Of a stretch of 64,000 nt of DNA, positions 40,101 to 47,172 are shown one piece after another. The stretch's first letter is position 1; the number at the start of each line of letters is the position of its first letter. Location of the stretch: positions 3,628 to 67,627 of the forward strand of contig CAZSHX010000017.1 of assembly GCA_964606895.1 (NCBI GenBank), in the 5' to 3' direction. Both the position numbers and the translations under genes were made by a program. Source of the stretch: CAZSHX01 sp964606895 (lineage in GTDB: Bacteria > Bacteroidota > Ignavibacteria > Kapaibacteriales > UBA2268). The notes beneath the pieces were generated by a model, which was not told where the DNA came from, did not search any database, and was given only the letters and a program-made list of their open reading frames with translations.

Positions 40101-40234
40101 TTGAATTAGGTCTTCAGCCCCAAGGACAGCACACTGAACAGATTAATGTTAATGATTTGAGTAACGGAACTTATTTCATTAGTTTGAAAAATGCAACTGG
40201 TTCGGTAACAATTCCGATTGTAATAATCAAATAG
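34148..40234 (+). CDS. Giant T9SS surface protein with 21 Ig/PKD-like repeats
   Basis: This encodes 2028 residues from the ATG at 34148, preferred over 34100 because AGGA lies 7 bases upstream and a typical signal peptide (RRKLMMLIVFAVLF, ending NAFSQ) then starts at once. After one different N-terminal beta domain, 21 repeats of about 75-90 residues follow, each opening with LPxPxISGxFxxC and containing YQWSVTGGTINGSS and a closing TGC. The first ten are most alike; later ones drift. The C-terminus (SPNPAIDKVIITY, LSNGTYFISLKNATG) is a T9SS type A domain. It is probably an adhesin or gliding-like surface filament, as SprB-type proteins are, though that role is inference. Confidence 0.88.
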   Translation: MSVILRRKLMMLIVFAVLFSANNAFSQLYTSVTGTTFCAGSEISVSWAVDYAFNVNNVFTVQLSSSTGSFANPVVLGTYPGRVSSTVNVATPTNTGYGTSYRIRTIASDPQVTGTSNGSNLTINPLPTPSISGNFSICDDNRTQTYTTPSVSGVTYQWTITGGSINGSSTSNSVSVTWSGNSGTLTISETFTATGCTASSSQNTIVNSLPNPSISGNTTVCASSTQTYTAPTVSGVNYQWSATGGSISGSSTNPSVSVTWGSGTTGSIRITETISATGCTASSTQNININPLPNPTISGTFSPCYNSTSSYSTSLVSGNTYQWVVTGGTINGSSSSNSVLITWNSTSGSLSLTETITATGCNKTVNQSITINPLPTPSISGTFTFCDDNRTQTYSTPSVSGVAYQWSVSGGTINGSSSTNTVSISWSANSGTVSILETISATGCTASTSRNINVNPIPNPSISGTFSVCATSVQTYSTPSQSGNTYQWSSAGGTISGSSTSNTVSVTWSSASTGSIRVVETIPSTGCATTRTQNITINPLPTPSISGIFVFCSDQAIQNYTTTPVTGVTYNWTVTGGTIVGSSSNNTVRILWQAASGSVRLTETVNATLCAASSSQNITMNYVPNPQISGTFVVCADNRTQTYVANYNSNYTYNWTVDGGTINSNLGSTINITIIGSSCAINLQETDIFTGCTSFTSANVIVNPLPTPDISGNTTVCATSTQTYSTPSVSGVTYQWSVTGGTINGSTTNNQVNITWSNSLNGTVTVREVITATGCEKTVSKNIIINALPPAEISGNFSICTDNRSQVYNAVQTEGDTYQWSVTGGSIVGSSTTYQLTVNWTANTGSVNLTEVVTETGCSKTTSHQIVVNPLPNPNISGNFEVCRNRTEYYQANENSDYSYNWSVNGGSIVGSSNGSSVLITWGSASGSINLVETINSTGCTASTTQSVIISDGTAPDFTGALSVCEYTTHNYSTPSNPGRTYQWSVEQGTINGSSTANSVSVSWNNVDGSVKLTETNTNTGCTNFISKNISVNPLPTLHIEGNFSLCADSQTQDYSVPEDASKTFVWSITGGTINGSSTNNQVNVTWTQDGGYLYLTETVSNTGCSGIDSQKVYINSLPTPEIDGSFVVCANSTENYSTPNVKDVTYQWSVMGGSINGSSTNENVSVSWTTEQGSITLVQVIEATGCSASVTTSVLVNPLPSFEISGDLSVCAKSIQTYTTPEISDIKYFWEVVGGTIIGDSTQNTVTVNWGSGTNGKIKLTESVISTGCTSYLSYDVTINPLPTPAISGLDSVCLKSIQDYSTGPTPGVTYNWVAHGGTILGSQTLPNISVRWTDTTARLILTETILATGCVDSIVQIISINLLPTPVIAGNFKTCALANENYSVAEKSGNQYVWTVTHGTITGSNRQSKINVNWTSDSAGTLSVIQTVTATGCVDSAFQNVRINPLPTPTITGTNLNCVSNAISIPYTTPTIPGRTNRWSVMGGTIDGSSVGNQAFVFWLNAGNNSITVTQTVDSTGCSQSFTYYVTVKDVPKPFIKGKLETCVNTTETYSATYNPTVAYAWTANGGNIIGKTDSTVVVVNWVAQDQGTLKLQITDNTTGCKNYVSQDVTLNRLPKVNLSGVFKACSEKEYIYSLVDTMNANVSWTVEDGTIIGYKSVTSLIIKWDRVSYGKVTAKVTNKKTGCVNSQTFIVNLFTSPKALFSGPTSICQGTKAVYTADTTAGVTYAWDVYGSQQVKHLSQGKIEVTWTDAVTGKVSLTAISGSTCTTVLSQDVKVFPAPQPIIIGDSAICQNVKTTYTTNDQSGLNFKWTVTNGSIVGADNSKTVDVIWTNKGQGTVSLSQTFAETACLTKISKQVEVYEKPAKPVISQSVNILNSSSSTGNQWFENGTKINGSTAQSFSPNHSGEFSVQVINANGCVSDMSDTFKFQYTGVEDAINSASGLEISGSPNPAIDKVIITYRNEADGILRIELHNVLGIAVKTLELGLQPQGQHTEQINVNDLSNGTYFISLKNATGSVTIPIVIIK

Positions 40235-40257
40235 TTGGAATACTTTAATATTTATAT

Positions 40258-40295
40258 GGGCTCTAACCTTTCGGGGATTGAGCCCTTATTTTTTG
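40258..40295 (+). terminator. Rho-independent terminator after the giant surface protein
   Basis: GGGCTC (40258-40263) and GAGCCC (40280-40285) form a stem followed by TTATTTTTTG, 24 bases after the stop codon. Confidence 0.75.
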
Positions 40296-40304
40296 AAACT
40301 ATGT

Positions 40305-40330
40305 GAACCACGGATTGAATGGATTTGAGG
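40305..40330. repeat. Copy of a dispersed CACGGATT repeat
   Basis: GAACCACGGATTGAATGGAT at 40305 matches 20 of 25 aligned bases to the left arm of the inverted repeat at 9119. G-rich, low-complexity text follows near 40385-40405. It marks this 217-base gap as repeat-bearing. Confidence 0.45.
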
Positions 40331-40451
40331 ATGAAGAGGATTTTTAAGAGTTCATTTCTTAAATCAACCCAAATTAATTCTTTTGGGAATGGGGGACAGG
40401 GGGGGGCTTATCTTAAACTCTTCAAAACTAAACGACTAAGCGTCTAAACAT

Positions 40452-41105
40452 CTACGCTTTTTTTACTAATTTATTAACCAAATCCATATTGAACGAAGAT
40501 TTCAATCCTTCTTCAATTTCATGATGTTTTCCGATAAGATTCATCAGGAGCGATTTATCCCAGTAAAGATATCTGCAGTTAGTAAAGCAAACAACTTGTG
40601 CCGTTGTAACATTTCCGGTGATAAAACTCATTTCGCCTATGAAGTTTCCATCCCTGATGTATGCCACAATTTCATTATTCATTCTAATCTCGGCAATACC
40701 GCTGAAAATCACGATAAGTCTGCTAATTACAGCACCTTCTTCAACGAGAACCGTACCGGGTTCGGATTCAGTCCATTTTGCAGATTTAATTAGTTTATTA
40801 AATTCTACTTTAGATAATTTTGGAAAAGAGAGGTTGTATATTTTTTCTTCTTCTTCGGTGAGTTTCAAATTCATTCTGTCTTTAATCAATATAGCAAGCT
40901 GAAATGCGTTGACCAGAATCCAGACAATACACCAGATAATTGGACTCCATTGTGGTTTCGATTCGAAATAGTAATAATTATAAACAATCTCGGAACAGGC
41001 TCCAAGAATCATTACAACTCTAAGCCAAAGCATATTCTTTATCATAAAGCCAATGATATAAATTACATTGGCAAGATGATTAAAGAATTGATAAAAAACA
41101 TCCAT
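40452..41105 (-). CDS. Popeye-like membrane protein with cyclic-nucleotide-binding domain
   Basis: A 217-residue protein. Residues 8-75 hold three hydrophobic helices (HLANVIYIIGFMIKNMLWLR, then PQWSPIIWCIVWILVNAFQL). Residues about 86-195 form a cNMP-binding fold (PGTVLVEEGAVISRLIVIFSG, DGNFIGEMSFITG). This order and the helix text resemble Popeye (POPDC) proteins, where the usual phosphate-binding Arg of CRP-type sites is absent; here too T167/T168 stand where Arg is expected. Its ribosome site overlaps the upstream stop, 8 bases from the MBL gene, so the pair is coupled. Ligand binding is inferred. Confidence 0.8.
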   Translation of the reverse strand: MDVFYQFFNHLANVIYIIGFMIKNMLWLRVVMILGACSEIVYNYYYFESKPQWSPIIWCIVWILVNAFQLAILIKDRMNLKLTEEEEKIYNLSFPKLSKVEFNKLIKSAKWTESEPGTVLVEEGAVISRLIVIFSGIAEIRMNNEIVAYIRDGNFIGEMSFITGNVTTAQVVCFTNCRYLYWDKSLLMNLIGKHHEIEEGLKSSFNMDLVNKLVKKA

Positions 41106-41113
41106 AAATTTTC

Positions 41114-41962
41114 CTATTCAAAGATGTAGCGATAGCCTTGCTTAACCAATCCTCCGAAATCGGAAGCATCATAGTTCTTCCAATCGTCGCCGTAGTGCAT
41201 AAGATATATTTTTTTCTTCACTTCTGAATTCAGGGTTTTTAATTCCTGCACCGATGCATGAACCGGATTTGGAAAGAAAGAAGCATCATGAAAAATTATT
41301 TCAGATTTATCAGAATATTTTTTTATCAACTTCGTATCAAATTTGGTATCGCCGGAAATCATCAATCGGTTATCAATGAACAAACCATAGGTAGTAAAAG
41401 CCTGTTGCTGTGTTTTGGCATTTTCAGGAATATGATTAGTGCCGAATATTTCCAGGTGAATCCCTTCAAAATCTATTTCAAGCGTAGTTCTTGGGCTGTT
41501 TGAAACCACTTTGGGCCTGATAGGTTCGAAATAATCTTCGAATACTAATTTCTCTCCGCTCGAACTTGTTTCGTTCCATTCCATCCCGCCACGTAAAGAA
41601 AGATTCCATAGAATTTCCTGATATTCTTCCGAGATAATCATCTTTAATTTGTTTTTGTCAGACAAGCGGTTAGTCACATATCTATGGAAGAGGGCAAGGT
41701 ATTCGATACCTCCTATATGATCGGCATGACTATGCGTAATAAAGACATTTTCAATATCACTGACATCCAAACCGGCAACACTTTTTAAAGCTATCGGACC
41801 GGTCATTCCCAAATCCACCATCAAATGAGTATCACCCTTGACAATGATGAAATTGTTATTGAAAAGATCTTTGCCAAAGGCAGTTCCTGTGCCGATGAAC
41901 ATTATTTCGAGTTTTCCCTCATTTTTGAGGCTCAATGGTTTTTTGCATTTGATAATTTTCAT
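41114..41962 (-). CDS. MBL-fold metallo-hydrolase
   Basis: A 282-residue protein with a complete metal site: HSHADH (H77, H79, D81, H82), H177, D205 (MISGDTKFD) and H256 (LMHYGDD). The opening MFIGTGTAFG and the layout resemble RNase Z or phosphodiesterase-like MBL proteins. It is co-transcribed with and just upstream of the Popeye-like gene, so a cyclic-nucleotide or related phosphodiester substrate is a reasonable hypothesis. Nucleic-acid or other substrates are equally possible from sequence alone. Confidence 0.85.
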   Translation of the reverse strand: MKIIKCKKPLSLKNEGKLEIMFIGTGTAFGKDLFNNNFIIVKGDTHLMVDLGMTGPIALKSVAGLDVSDIENVFITHSHADHIGGIEYLALFHRYVTNRLSDKNKLKMIISEEYQEILWNLSLRGGMEWNETSSSGEKLVFEDYFEPIRPKVVSNSPRTTLEIDFEGIHLEIFGTNHIPENAKTQQQAFTTYGLFIDNRLMISGDTKFDTKLIKKYSDKSEIIFHDASFFPNPVHASVQELKTLNSEVKKKIYLMHYGDDWKNYDASDFGGLVKQGYRYIFE

Positions 41963-42295
41963 TCTTTTATCTCGTTATGTGTAACGCACTTTGCTAAACA
42001 AATAATATGCCAAATAGTTGTCAAAATTATTTAAAAATACTTTATTTGAAATTTCAGATTCAGATATTAATTCGAATTTTTTCCAAAAATTCATGATTTC
42101 AGAGAACAAATAATTTAATCATAAACTAATTCTTACAAAGATTCCAAATCATACTTATATTGAATGACTTGCAAAAATATTAAAATAACATTTTTTTTTT
42201 GATATTCAAAGGAAAAAGCTTGTATTTAATAAGAAAATTCATAATTTCGTAGCTTAGAAAAGAATATTCTTAATTTTTTGTTGGAGCTTTTTAAC
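41963..42295. other. AT-rich divergent intergenic region
   Basis: These 333 bases lie between the MBL gene and the fusion-protein gene. They are AT-rich with a T run near 42191-42200 and no visible gene, repeat or RNA. Confidence 0.5.
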
Positions 42296-43174
42296 TTGAA
42301 ATCATATATTAAATACTTATTTTTAGTCTTTCTTTTGTTGTCGTGTTCGAAAAATGGCAATAAATCTGATGCTTACGGAAATTTTGAAGCCGTAGAAACT
42401 ATTATTTCATCCGAATCTGCAGGTAAGTTGATTCTTTTCGAAATTGAAGAAGGCTCCAAGCTTACAGCCGGTAAAGTTGTCGGGATTATTGATACCGTTC
42501 AGCTTTGGCTCAGTTTAAAACAGCTTGAAGCTCAAAAATCTTCAATCGGAACTAAATTCCCTTCTATTTCAGCTCAGTTGAATGTGCTTAAACAACAAAA
42601 AGAAGTTGCTTTAAAGGACAAAGAACGAATTGAGAAAATGTTTGCCGGAAAAGCCGCTACTCAAAAACAAGTGGACGACATCAACGGTGCAATCTCGGTT
42701 ATTGACAAACAACTTCTGCAGATTGAAACCCAAAATAGTCCTGTTTTTAATGAAATCAAGTCAATTGATGTTCAGATAGAAAAAGCCAAAGATTTATTGA
42801 AAAGGTCAGTAATCATCAATCCAATGAATGGTATTGTTCTGAATAAATTTGCTGAACGTTTTGAAATTGTAAATGCAGGCAAACCCCTTTATAAAATTGC
42901 CGATCTGGAAGGTATTATTCTTCGTGTCTATGTTAGCGGTGCTCAGCTTTCCAAAGTAAAAATCGGACAAACGGTTAAGGTTCTTGCCGATAAAAATGAA
43001 AAAGAGATTATGAATTTCTCAGGCGAAGTTACCTGGATTTCTTCACAGGCAGAATTCACTCCCAAGATTATCCAGACCAAAGACGAAAGAGTAAATATGG
43101 TTTATGCCGTTAAGGTTTTGGTCAAGAACAACGGAACACTAAAAATCGGTATGCCGGGTGAAGTTATCTTTTGA
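42296..43174 (+). CDS. HlyD-family membrane fusion lipoprotein
   Basis: This encodes 292 residues from a TTG at 42296, chosen because GGAG lies 9 bases upstream and a lipoprotein signal (LFLVFLLLSC) starts there; an earlier TTG at 42278 is possible. A barrel-sandwich segment (AGKLILFEIEEGSKLTAGKVV) flanks a long coiled coil at about 75-170, then NPMNGIVLNKFAERFEIVNAGKPLYKIADL and a beta-barrel. Such adaptors link an inner-membrane ABC or RND pump to an outer-membrane channel. No pump or TolC gene is adjacent, which is unusual. Confidence 0.85.
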   Translation: MKSYIKYLFLVFLLLSCSKNGNKSDAYGNFEAVETIISSESAGKLILFEIEEGSKLTAGKVVGIIDTVQLWLSLKQLEAQKSSIGTKFPSISAQLNVLKQQKEVALKDKERIEKMFAGKAATQKQVDDINGAISVIDKQLLQIETQNSPVFNEIKSIDVQIEKAKDLLKRSVIINPMNGIVLNKFAERFEIVNAGKPLYKIADLEGIILRVYVSGAQLSKVKIGQTVKVLADKNEKEIMNFSGEVTWISSQAEFTPKIIQTKDERVNMVYAVKVLVKNNGTLKIGMPGEVIF

Positions 43175-43284
43175 AAAAGAATAACTTATTGAAATATTTT
43201 CTCCAAATTTCAGACGACCTGTAGTGACACCATATCTCATTTATTTGCATTTTGAGAATGTAACACAAATAGGATATTACTTTT

Positions 43285-43803
43285 ATGCAACCGAGAGACC
43301 ATCATTATTACTTTGCTCATGCATACTTCAGACATCTGGTGTTCGACAAACCGGAGTATGTTTATTCAACCCTGAAAAACAAAAAGCTTAAAGACCAGCT
43401 TATCAACATGTGGTATCAGGTAACCGAATTGATAAAACCTGAAAAGAACAAAATCAAGAAATTACTTCCAGTAGGATTAACTCACTCATTCTATCAGAAT
43501 AACGGAAAAACAATTTTGATTGTCGAAATGCCAAAACCTGAATTTATGACTGAGGTTTACTACATCGGAGTGATATTTTCGGATGACTTCAAGCAAATTC
43601 GCTATTTTACTCTTGAGTATAGTTTCAACTTCGCTTATGAAACGAATACTTTCAAAAAAGCAACTGCGATTCTCTGCGAATGGACTGAAACATCACACCG
43701 AAATTACGCTTATGAAATATTTCCGCCAACAAAAGAAAAATTCATTGAAGTTGTTAATCAGTATATTTCAATTGATACTACAAAAAATTCAAATATCAAT
43801 TAA
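43285..43803 (+). CDS. Conserved-looking hypothetical protein
   Basis: A 172-residue cytoplasmic protein without signal peptide or membrane helix. It begins MQPRDHHYYFAHAYFRH and has alternating beta-like stretches (TILIVEMPKPEFMTEVYYIG, QIRYFTLEYSFNFAYE). I recognise no family. AGGA lies 11 bases upstream of the ATG. It follows the fusion protein by 110 bases and is convergent with the SDR gene (7 bases). Coding is supported by length and composition. Confidence 0.65.
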   Translation: MQPRDHHYYFAHAYFRHLVFDKPEYVYSTLKNKKLKDQLINMWYQVTELIKPEKNKIKKLLPVGLTHSFYQNNGKTILIVEMPKPEFMTEVYYIGVIFSDDFKQIRYFTLEYSFNFAYETNTFKKATAILCEWTETSHRNYAYEIFPPTKEKFIEVVNQYISIDTTKNSNIN

Positions 43804-43810
43804 CCGGTAG

Positions 43811-44545
43811 TTACAAATCTCCGCTGATTGGTCTGATGATTATTTCTTCAATAACGGCATTATTTCCGATTGATGACTCAATTGCGTTGATAATAATTTT
43901 AGCAATATTTTCGGGAGACATCATTCTTTCGGAATACTTTTCGATTGCTTCTTTGCTCCAAATATCAGTGTGAGTTGCACCGGGCAGAACGTCAATGACT
44001 TTTATTCCGTCATTTCTTACTTCATCTCTCAGGCATCGGCTCATCAACAGCATACCTGCTTTACTTGCGGAGTATGCAGTACTGTTTGTATAAGATTTGA
44101 TTGCCGCTACGGAAGAAAGATTGATAATCATACCTGATTTTCTTTGAATCATAGCAGGTAGTACAGCCTGACACATAAAATATGCACCCTTAAGATTAAC
44201 ATTCAAGGTTAAATCAAATTCCTCTTCGGATAAGACCAACAACCTTTTAAAAATGGCTAACCCTGCATTATTCACCAATATGTCAATATGCCCGAATTTT
44301 TCTTCGATAATTTTGTAAGCATTTTTAATATTGGAAACTTTTGCTATATCGAAAGGAAGAAACAGAATGTGTTCAAGTTTTTCAGAAGAAATTTCCTTTT
44401 TCAAATCAATAAATGATTTTTCTGCCGATGCTGAAAGAATCAGGTTAGCTCCTGAATTTATCAATCCTACGGCAATAGCTTTGCCGATACCACTGCTTGC
44501 ACCTGTTATCCAGATATTCTTACCGATTAAAGCTTTATTTTCCAT
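43811..44545 (-). CDS. SDR-family oxidoreductase
   Basis: A 244-residue classical short-chain dehydrogenase. TGASSGIGKA near residue 15 is the cofactor motif, NNAGLAIF the central motif, and YSASKAGML the catalytic Tyr-Lys pair with Ser (INLSSVAAI) upstream. It uses NAD(P)H on an unknown carbonyl or alcohol. Its start is 1 base from the stop of the CitMHS-type carrier, so they are likely one transcript. Confidence 0.9.
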   Translation of the reverse strand: MENKALIGKNIWITGASSGIGKAIAVGLINSGANLILSASAEKSFIDLKKEISSEKLEHILFLPFDIAKVSNIKNAYKIIEEKFGHIDILVNNAGLAIFKRLLVLSEEEFDLTLNVNLKGAYFMCQAVLPAMIQRKSGMIINLSSVAAIKSYTNSTAYSASKAGMLLMSRCLRDEVRNDGIKVIDVLPGATHTDIWSKEAIEKYSERMMSPENIAKIIINAIESSIGNNAVIEEIIIRPISGDL

Positions 44546-44546
44546 A

Positions 44547-45866
44547 TTACAAATTATTAATGATGAAAATCAATTCTGTTAAAATAAACAAAGGTAGCAA
44601 AATAATCAATGAAAATTTAAACATATAAGCAAAAAAGTGAGGCATCTTGATATTGTTACTTTCAGCAATAGCTTTTACCATAAAGTTAGGTCCATTGCCG
44701 ATATAGGTCATCGAACCAAAGAAAACAGCTCCAACGCATATAGCTTTCATCAGAACCTCGGGTATGCCTGCAACAGTTGATGTATTCATAAGCAAAGCTC
44801 CATTGCTTCGAACTAATCCCTCAGCAAGAGAATAGAAAGTTACAGCCGATGGAGTATTGTCAAGGAAACTGCTCAGTCCTCCTGTAAAATAGTAAAATGA
44901 GGCGGGGGAGACCACACCCAAAGTATTTGCATTGGTTTCAAGATAGATGATACAAGGAACCATTGTGATGAATATGCCTAAAAACAAAAAGGCAACTTCC
45001 TCGATTGGTTCCCAGGAAAAGCTGTTTTCAACTCTGGTGAGATGTGTTGTGAATTTCAATGACAGCACTCCCATGAAAATGATTGCAATTTCCCTGATAA
45101 AAGATAAATAATGATTATATTTCAAGGTTTCAATGAAATTTGAATTAATCAAAGCTACTGCCAAAATCACTCCGCTAAGCCAGATAAAATTCATTTTTCC
45201 ATGAATTTTAATTTTTTTGACATTTGTTCTTTCAATTCTCTTCACTTCGGGAGATTCTTTTTTCCAATAATATGAATCAACAAAATAATAAATCAAACAA
45301 AGCATACCGTTAACAAATGCCCATTCTGGAAACAGTTTCAAAAACCAAAAGAAATCGGCTCCACGTAAATACATCATAAAAAGCGGCGGATCGCCCAACG
45401 GAGTCAGCAAGCCTCCGCAATTTGCAACAATCGCAATAAAAAACAAAATAGTATGAACTTTGAATTTTCTTGCTTTGTTTGTATGAATCAGAACTCTGAT
45501 GAGTAGCATTGCCGCACCGGTTGTTCCCATAAATGATGCAAGAACAGCTCCGATAATTAAAATCAAAGTGTTGATTTTCGGTTTGGCTTCAATATCCCCG
45601 TCAACGAATATTCCTCCTGTGATTACAAATAATGCTCCAAGGAGAATGATGAATGGAATATAATCAAAAATCATTGTATGGTAAAGCTCATGAGAAAAAT
45701 TGTTAAAAGCCAGCCAAAGAACTGTGGGTATTCCTAATATCAAAGAAACCCAAAGTTTGTTTTTGTTTTTACTCCAAAAGTGCTCTCCAAAAATCGGGAG
45801 AACAGCTATTGAACCCAACATAAGAACAAATGGTACCATCAAATAAACAGGTACTGTGTGTGTCAT
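44547..45866 (-). CDS. CitMHS/ArsB-type sodium or citrate carrier
   Basis: A 439-residue inner-membrane protein with about 11-12 helices. The text VANCGGLLTPLGDPPLFMMY and the late GNGPNFMVKAIAE form the two hairpin-like repeats of the ion transporter superfamily, and TGAAMLLIRVLIHT is typical. Relatives are annotated as putative sodium:proton antiporters or citrate transporters. Substrate is uncertain. It precedes the SDR gene in the leftward operon. Confidence 0.82.
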   Translation of the reverse strand: MTHTVPVYLMVPFVLMLGSIAVLPIFGEHFWSKNKNKLWVSLILGIPTVLWLAFNNFSHELYHTMIFDYIPFIILLGALFVITGGIFVDGDIEAKPKINTLILIIGAVLASFMGTTGAAMLLIRVLIHTNKARKFKVHTILFFIAIVANCGGLLTPLGDPPLFMMYLRGADFFWFLKLFPEWAFVNGMLCLIYYFVDSYYWKKESPEVKRIERTNVKKIKIHGKMNFIWLSGVILAVALINSNFIETLKYNHYLSFIREIAIIFMGVLSLKFTTHLTRVENSFSWEPIEEVAFLFLGIFITMVPCIIYLETNANTLGVVSPASFYYFTGGLSSFLDNTPSAVTFYSLAEGLVRSNGALLMNTSTVAGIPEVLMKAICVGAVFFGSMTYIGNGPNFMVKAIAESNNIKMPHFFAYMFKFSLIILLPLFILTELIFIINNL

Positions 45867-45966
45867 GCTAAAAGCCTTATTAAATAAATTAACGACTACT
45901 ATAACGGAAATTCAAAAATATGAACTTTCTATTAATAATTCTAAATAATAAATGCAATGTTTTAAC

Positions 45967-45998
45967 TTTGATAATTAAAATTCAAATTGCTAACTTTG
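45967..45998 (+). promoter_or_regulatory. Bacteroidota-type promoter for the ketosynthase gene
   Basis: TTTG (45967-45970), 20 bases, then TAACTTTG (45991-45998) matches the -33/-7 consensus of the Bacteroidota primary sigma factor in every fixed position. The -7 box is 37 bases before the ATG at 46036. Confidence 0.65.
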
Positions 45999-46035
45999 TA
46001 GTTTTGTAATTCCATAATTTGAAAAATAGAAATTA

Positions 46036-47172
46036 ATGTCAGAATCAGCTTATATTACGGGAATTTCTAAGTTTTTACCAAATGAACCCGTTGAAAATAA
46101 TAATATTGAAAACTTTATCGGGATGGTTGGCGGAAAACCGTCGAGGGCTAAGAACATTGTACTTAGGCATAATAAAATCAAACAAAGATATTATGCCCTT
46201 GACCAAAGAGGAATTTCCACCCACTCCAACTCTGAGTTGGCGGCTAACGCTGTCAAAGCTTTATTCCGGGACATGAGTGAGATGAACGGCATTGATTTGC
46301 TTGCTACGGCAACGACAACTCCAGACCAGATGATTCCCTCGCATGCTTCTATGGTTCACGGTGAACTGAAATGCAAAGAAATGGAAATTGCTTCCTTTGC
46401 CGGTTCATGCTGTACTGGAATGCAGGCATTGAAATTTGCATGGACTTCAATTCTTGCGGGTGAAGCTGAAAGGGCTGTCGCAGTAGCATCCGAAAAGCCA
46501 TCATCGTGGATGCTCTCCAAGCATTTTGAATACGAAAGCGAACACCTTTCCAAGCTCGTTGAAAATCCTATGATTGCTTTTGAAAAGGATTTTCTCCGTT
46601 TCATGGTTTCGGATGGTGCCGGTGCATTTTTAATCGAGAATCAGCCCACGTCACCCATTTCACTGAAAATTGACTGGATTAGCATTTCCTCTTTTGCAAA
46701 TAAATTTGATACTTGTATGTATTCAGGTGCCGAAAAAAACGGACATGGTTCCTTAAAAAGCTGGACTGATTTCGAACCTTCAGATTGGGTCAGCCGTTCA
46801 GTTTTTTCAATTAAGCAGGATGTAAGGCTGTTGAATGACAATATTGTTCCGACGGCGATTAGTCATCTTGTCAAGGTACTTGATTCCAAAGGGTTTGATA
46901 TTTCAGAAATAGATTATTTCCTACCCCACATGTCCTCTGAATATTTCCGAACAATCATTGAGAGTGAACTGATTAAAAATAATTTGCTCGTTCCAAAAGA
47001 AAAATGGTTCACAAATTTAACCGAGGTAGGAAACATCGGCTCTGCTTCAATATATGTTATTCTCGAAGAACTTTTCCATTTAGGGAATTTGAAAAAAGGA
47101 CAGAAAATACTGGCACTCGTTCCCGAAAGTGCAAGATTCACTTATGCTTTCATGCTGTTGACTGTAGTTTAG
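46036..47172 (+). CDS. StlD/DarB-like beta-ketoacyl synthase III
   Basis: A 378-residue thiolase-fold enzyme. FLPNEPVENNNIENFIGMVG, GKPSRAKNIVLRHNKIK and RYYALDQRG with THSNSELAANAV match the StlD/DarB group. The triad is present: C126 (AGSCCTGMQAL), H298 (PHMSS) and N333 (GNIGSAS). DarB condenses acyl precursors for dialkylresorcinol or flexirubin-like lipids with partner DarA. No darA, acyl carrier protein or other pigment gene is adjacent, so it may act alone in a different lipid pathway. It has a strong promoter match upstream. Confidence 0.85.
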   Translation: MSESAYITGISKFLPNEPVENNNIENFIGMVGGKPSRAKNIVLRHNKIKQRYYALDQRGISTHSNSELAANAVKALFRDMSEMNGIDLLATATTTPDQMIPSHASMVHGELKCKEMEIASFAGSCCTGMQALKFAWTSILAGEAERAVAVASEKPSSWMLSKHFEYESEHLSKLVENPMIAFEKDFLRFMVSDGAGAFLIENQPTSPISLKIDWISISSFANKFDTCMYSGAEKNGHGSLKSWTDFEPSDWVSRSVFSIKQDVRLLNDNIVPTAISHLVKVLDSKGFDISEIDYFLPHMSSEYFRTIIESELIKNNLLVPKEKWFTNLTEVGNIGSASIYVILEELFHLGNLKKGQKILALVPESARFTYAFMLLTVV

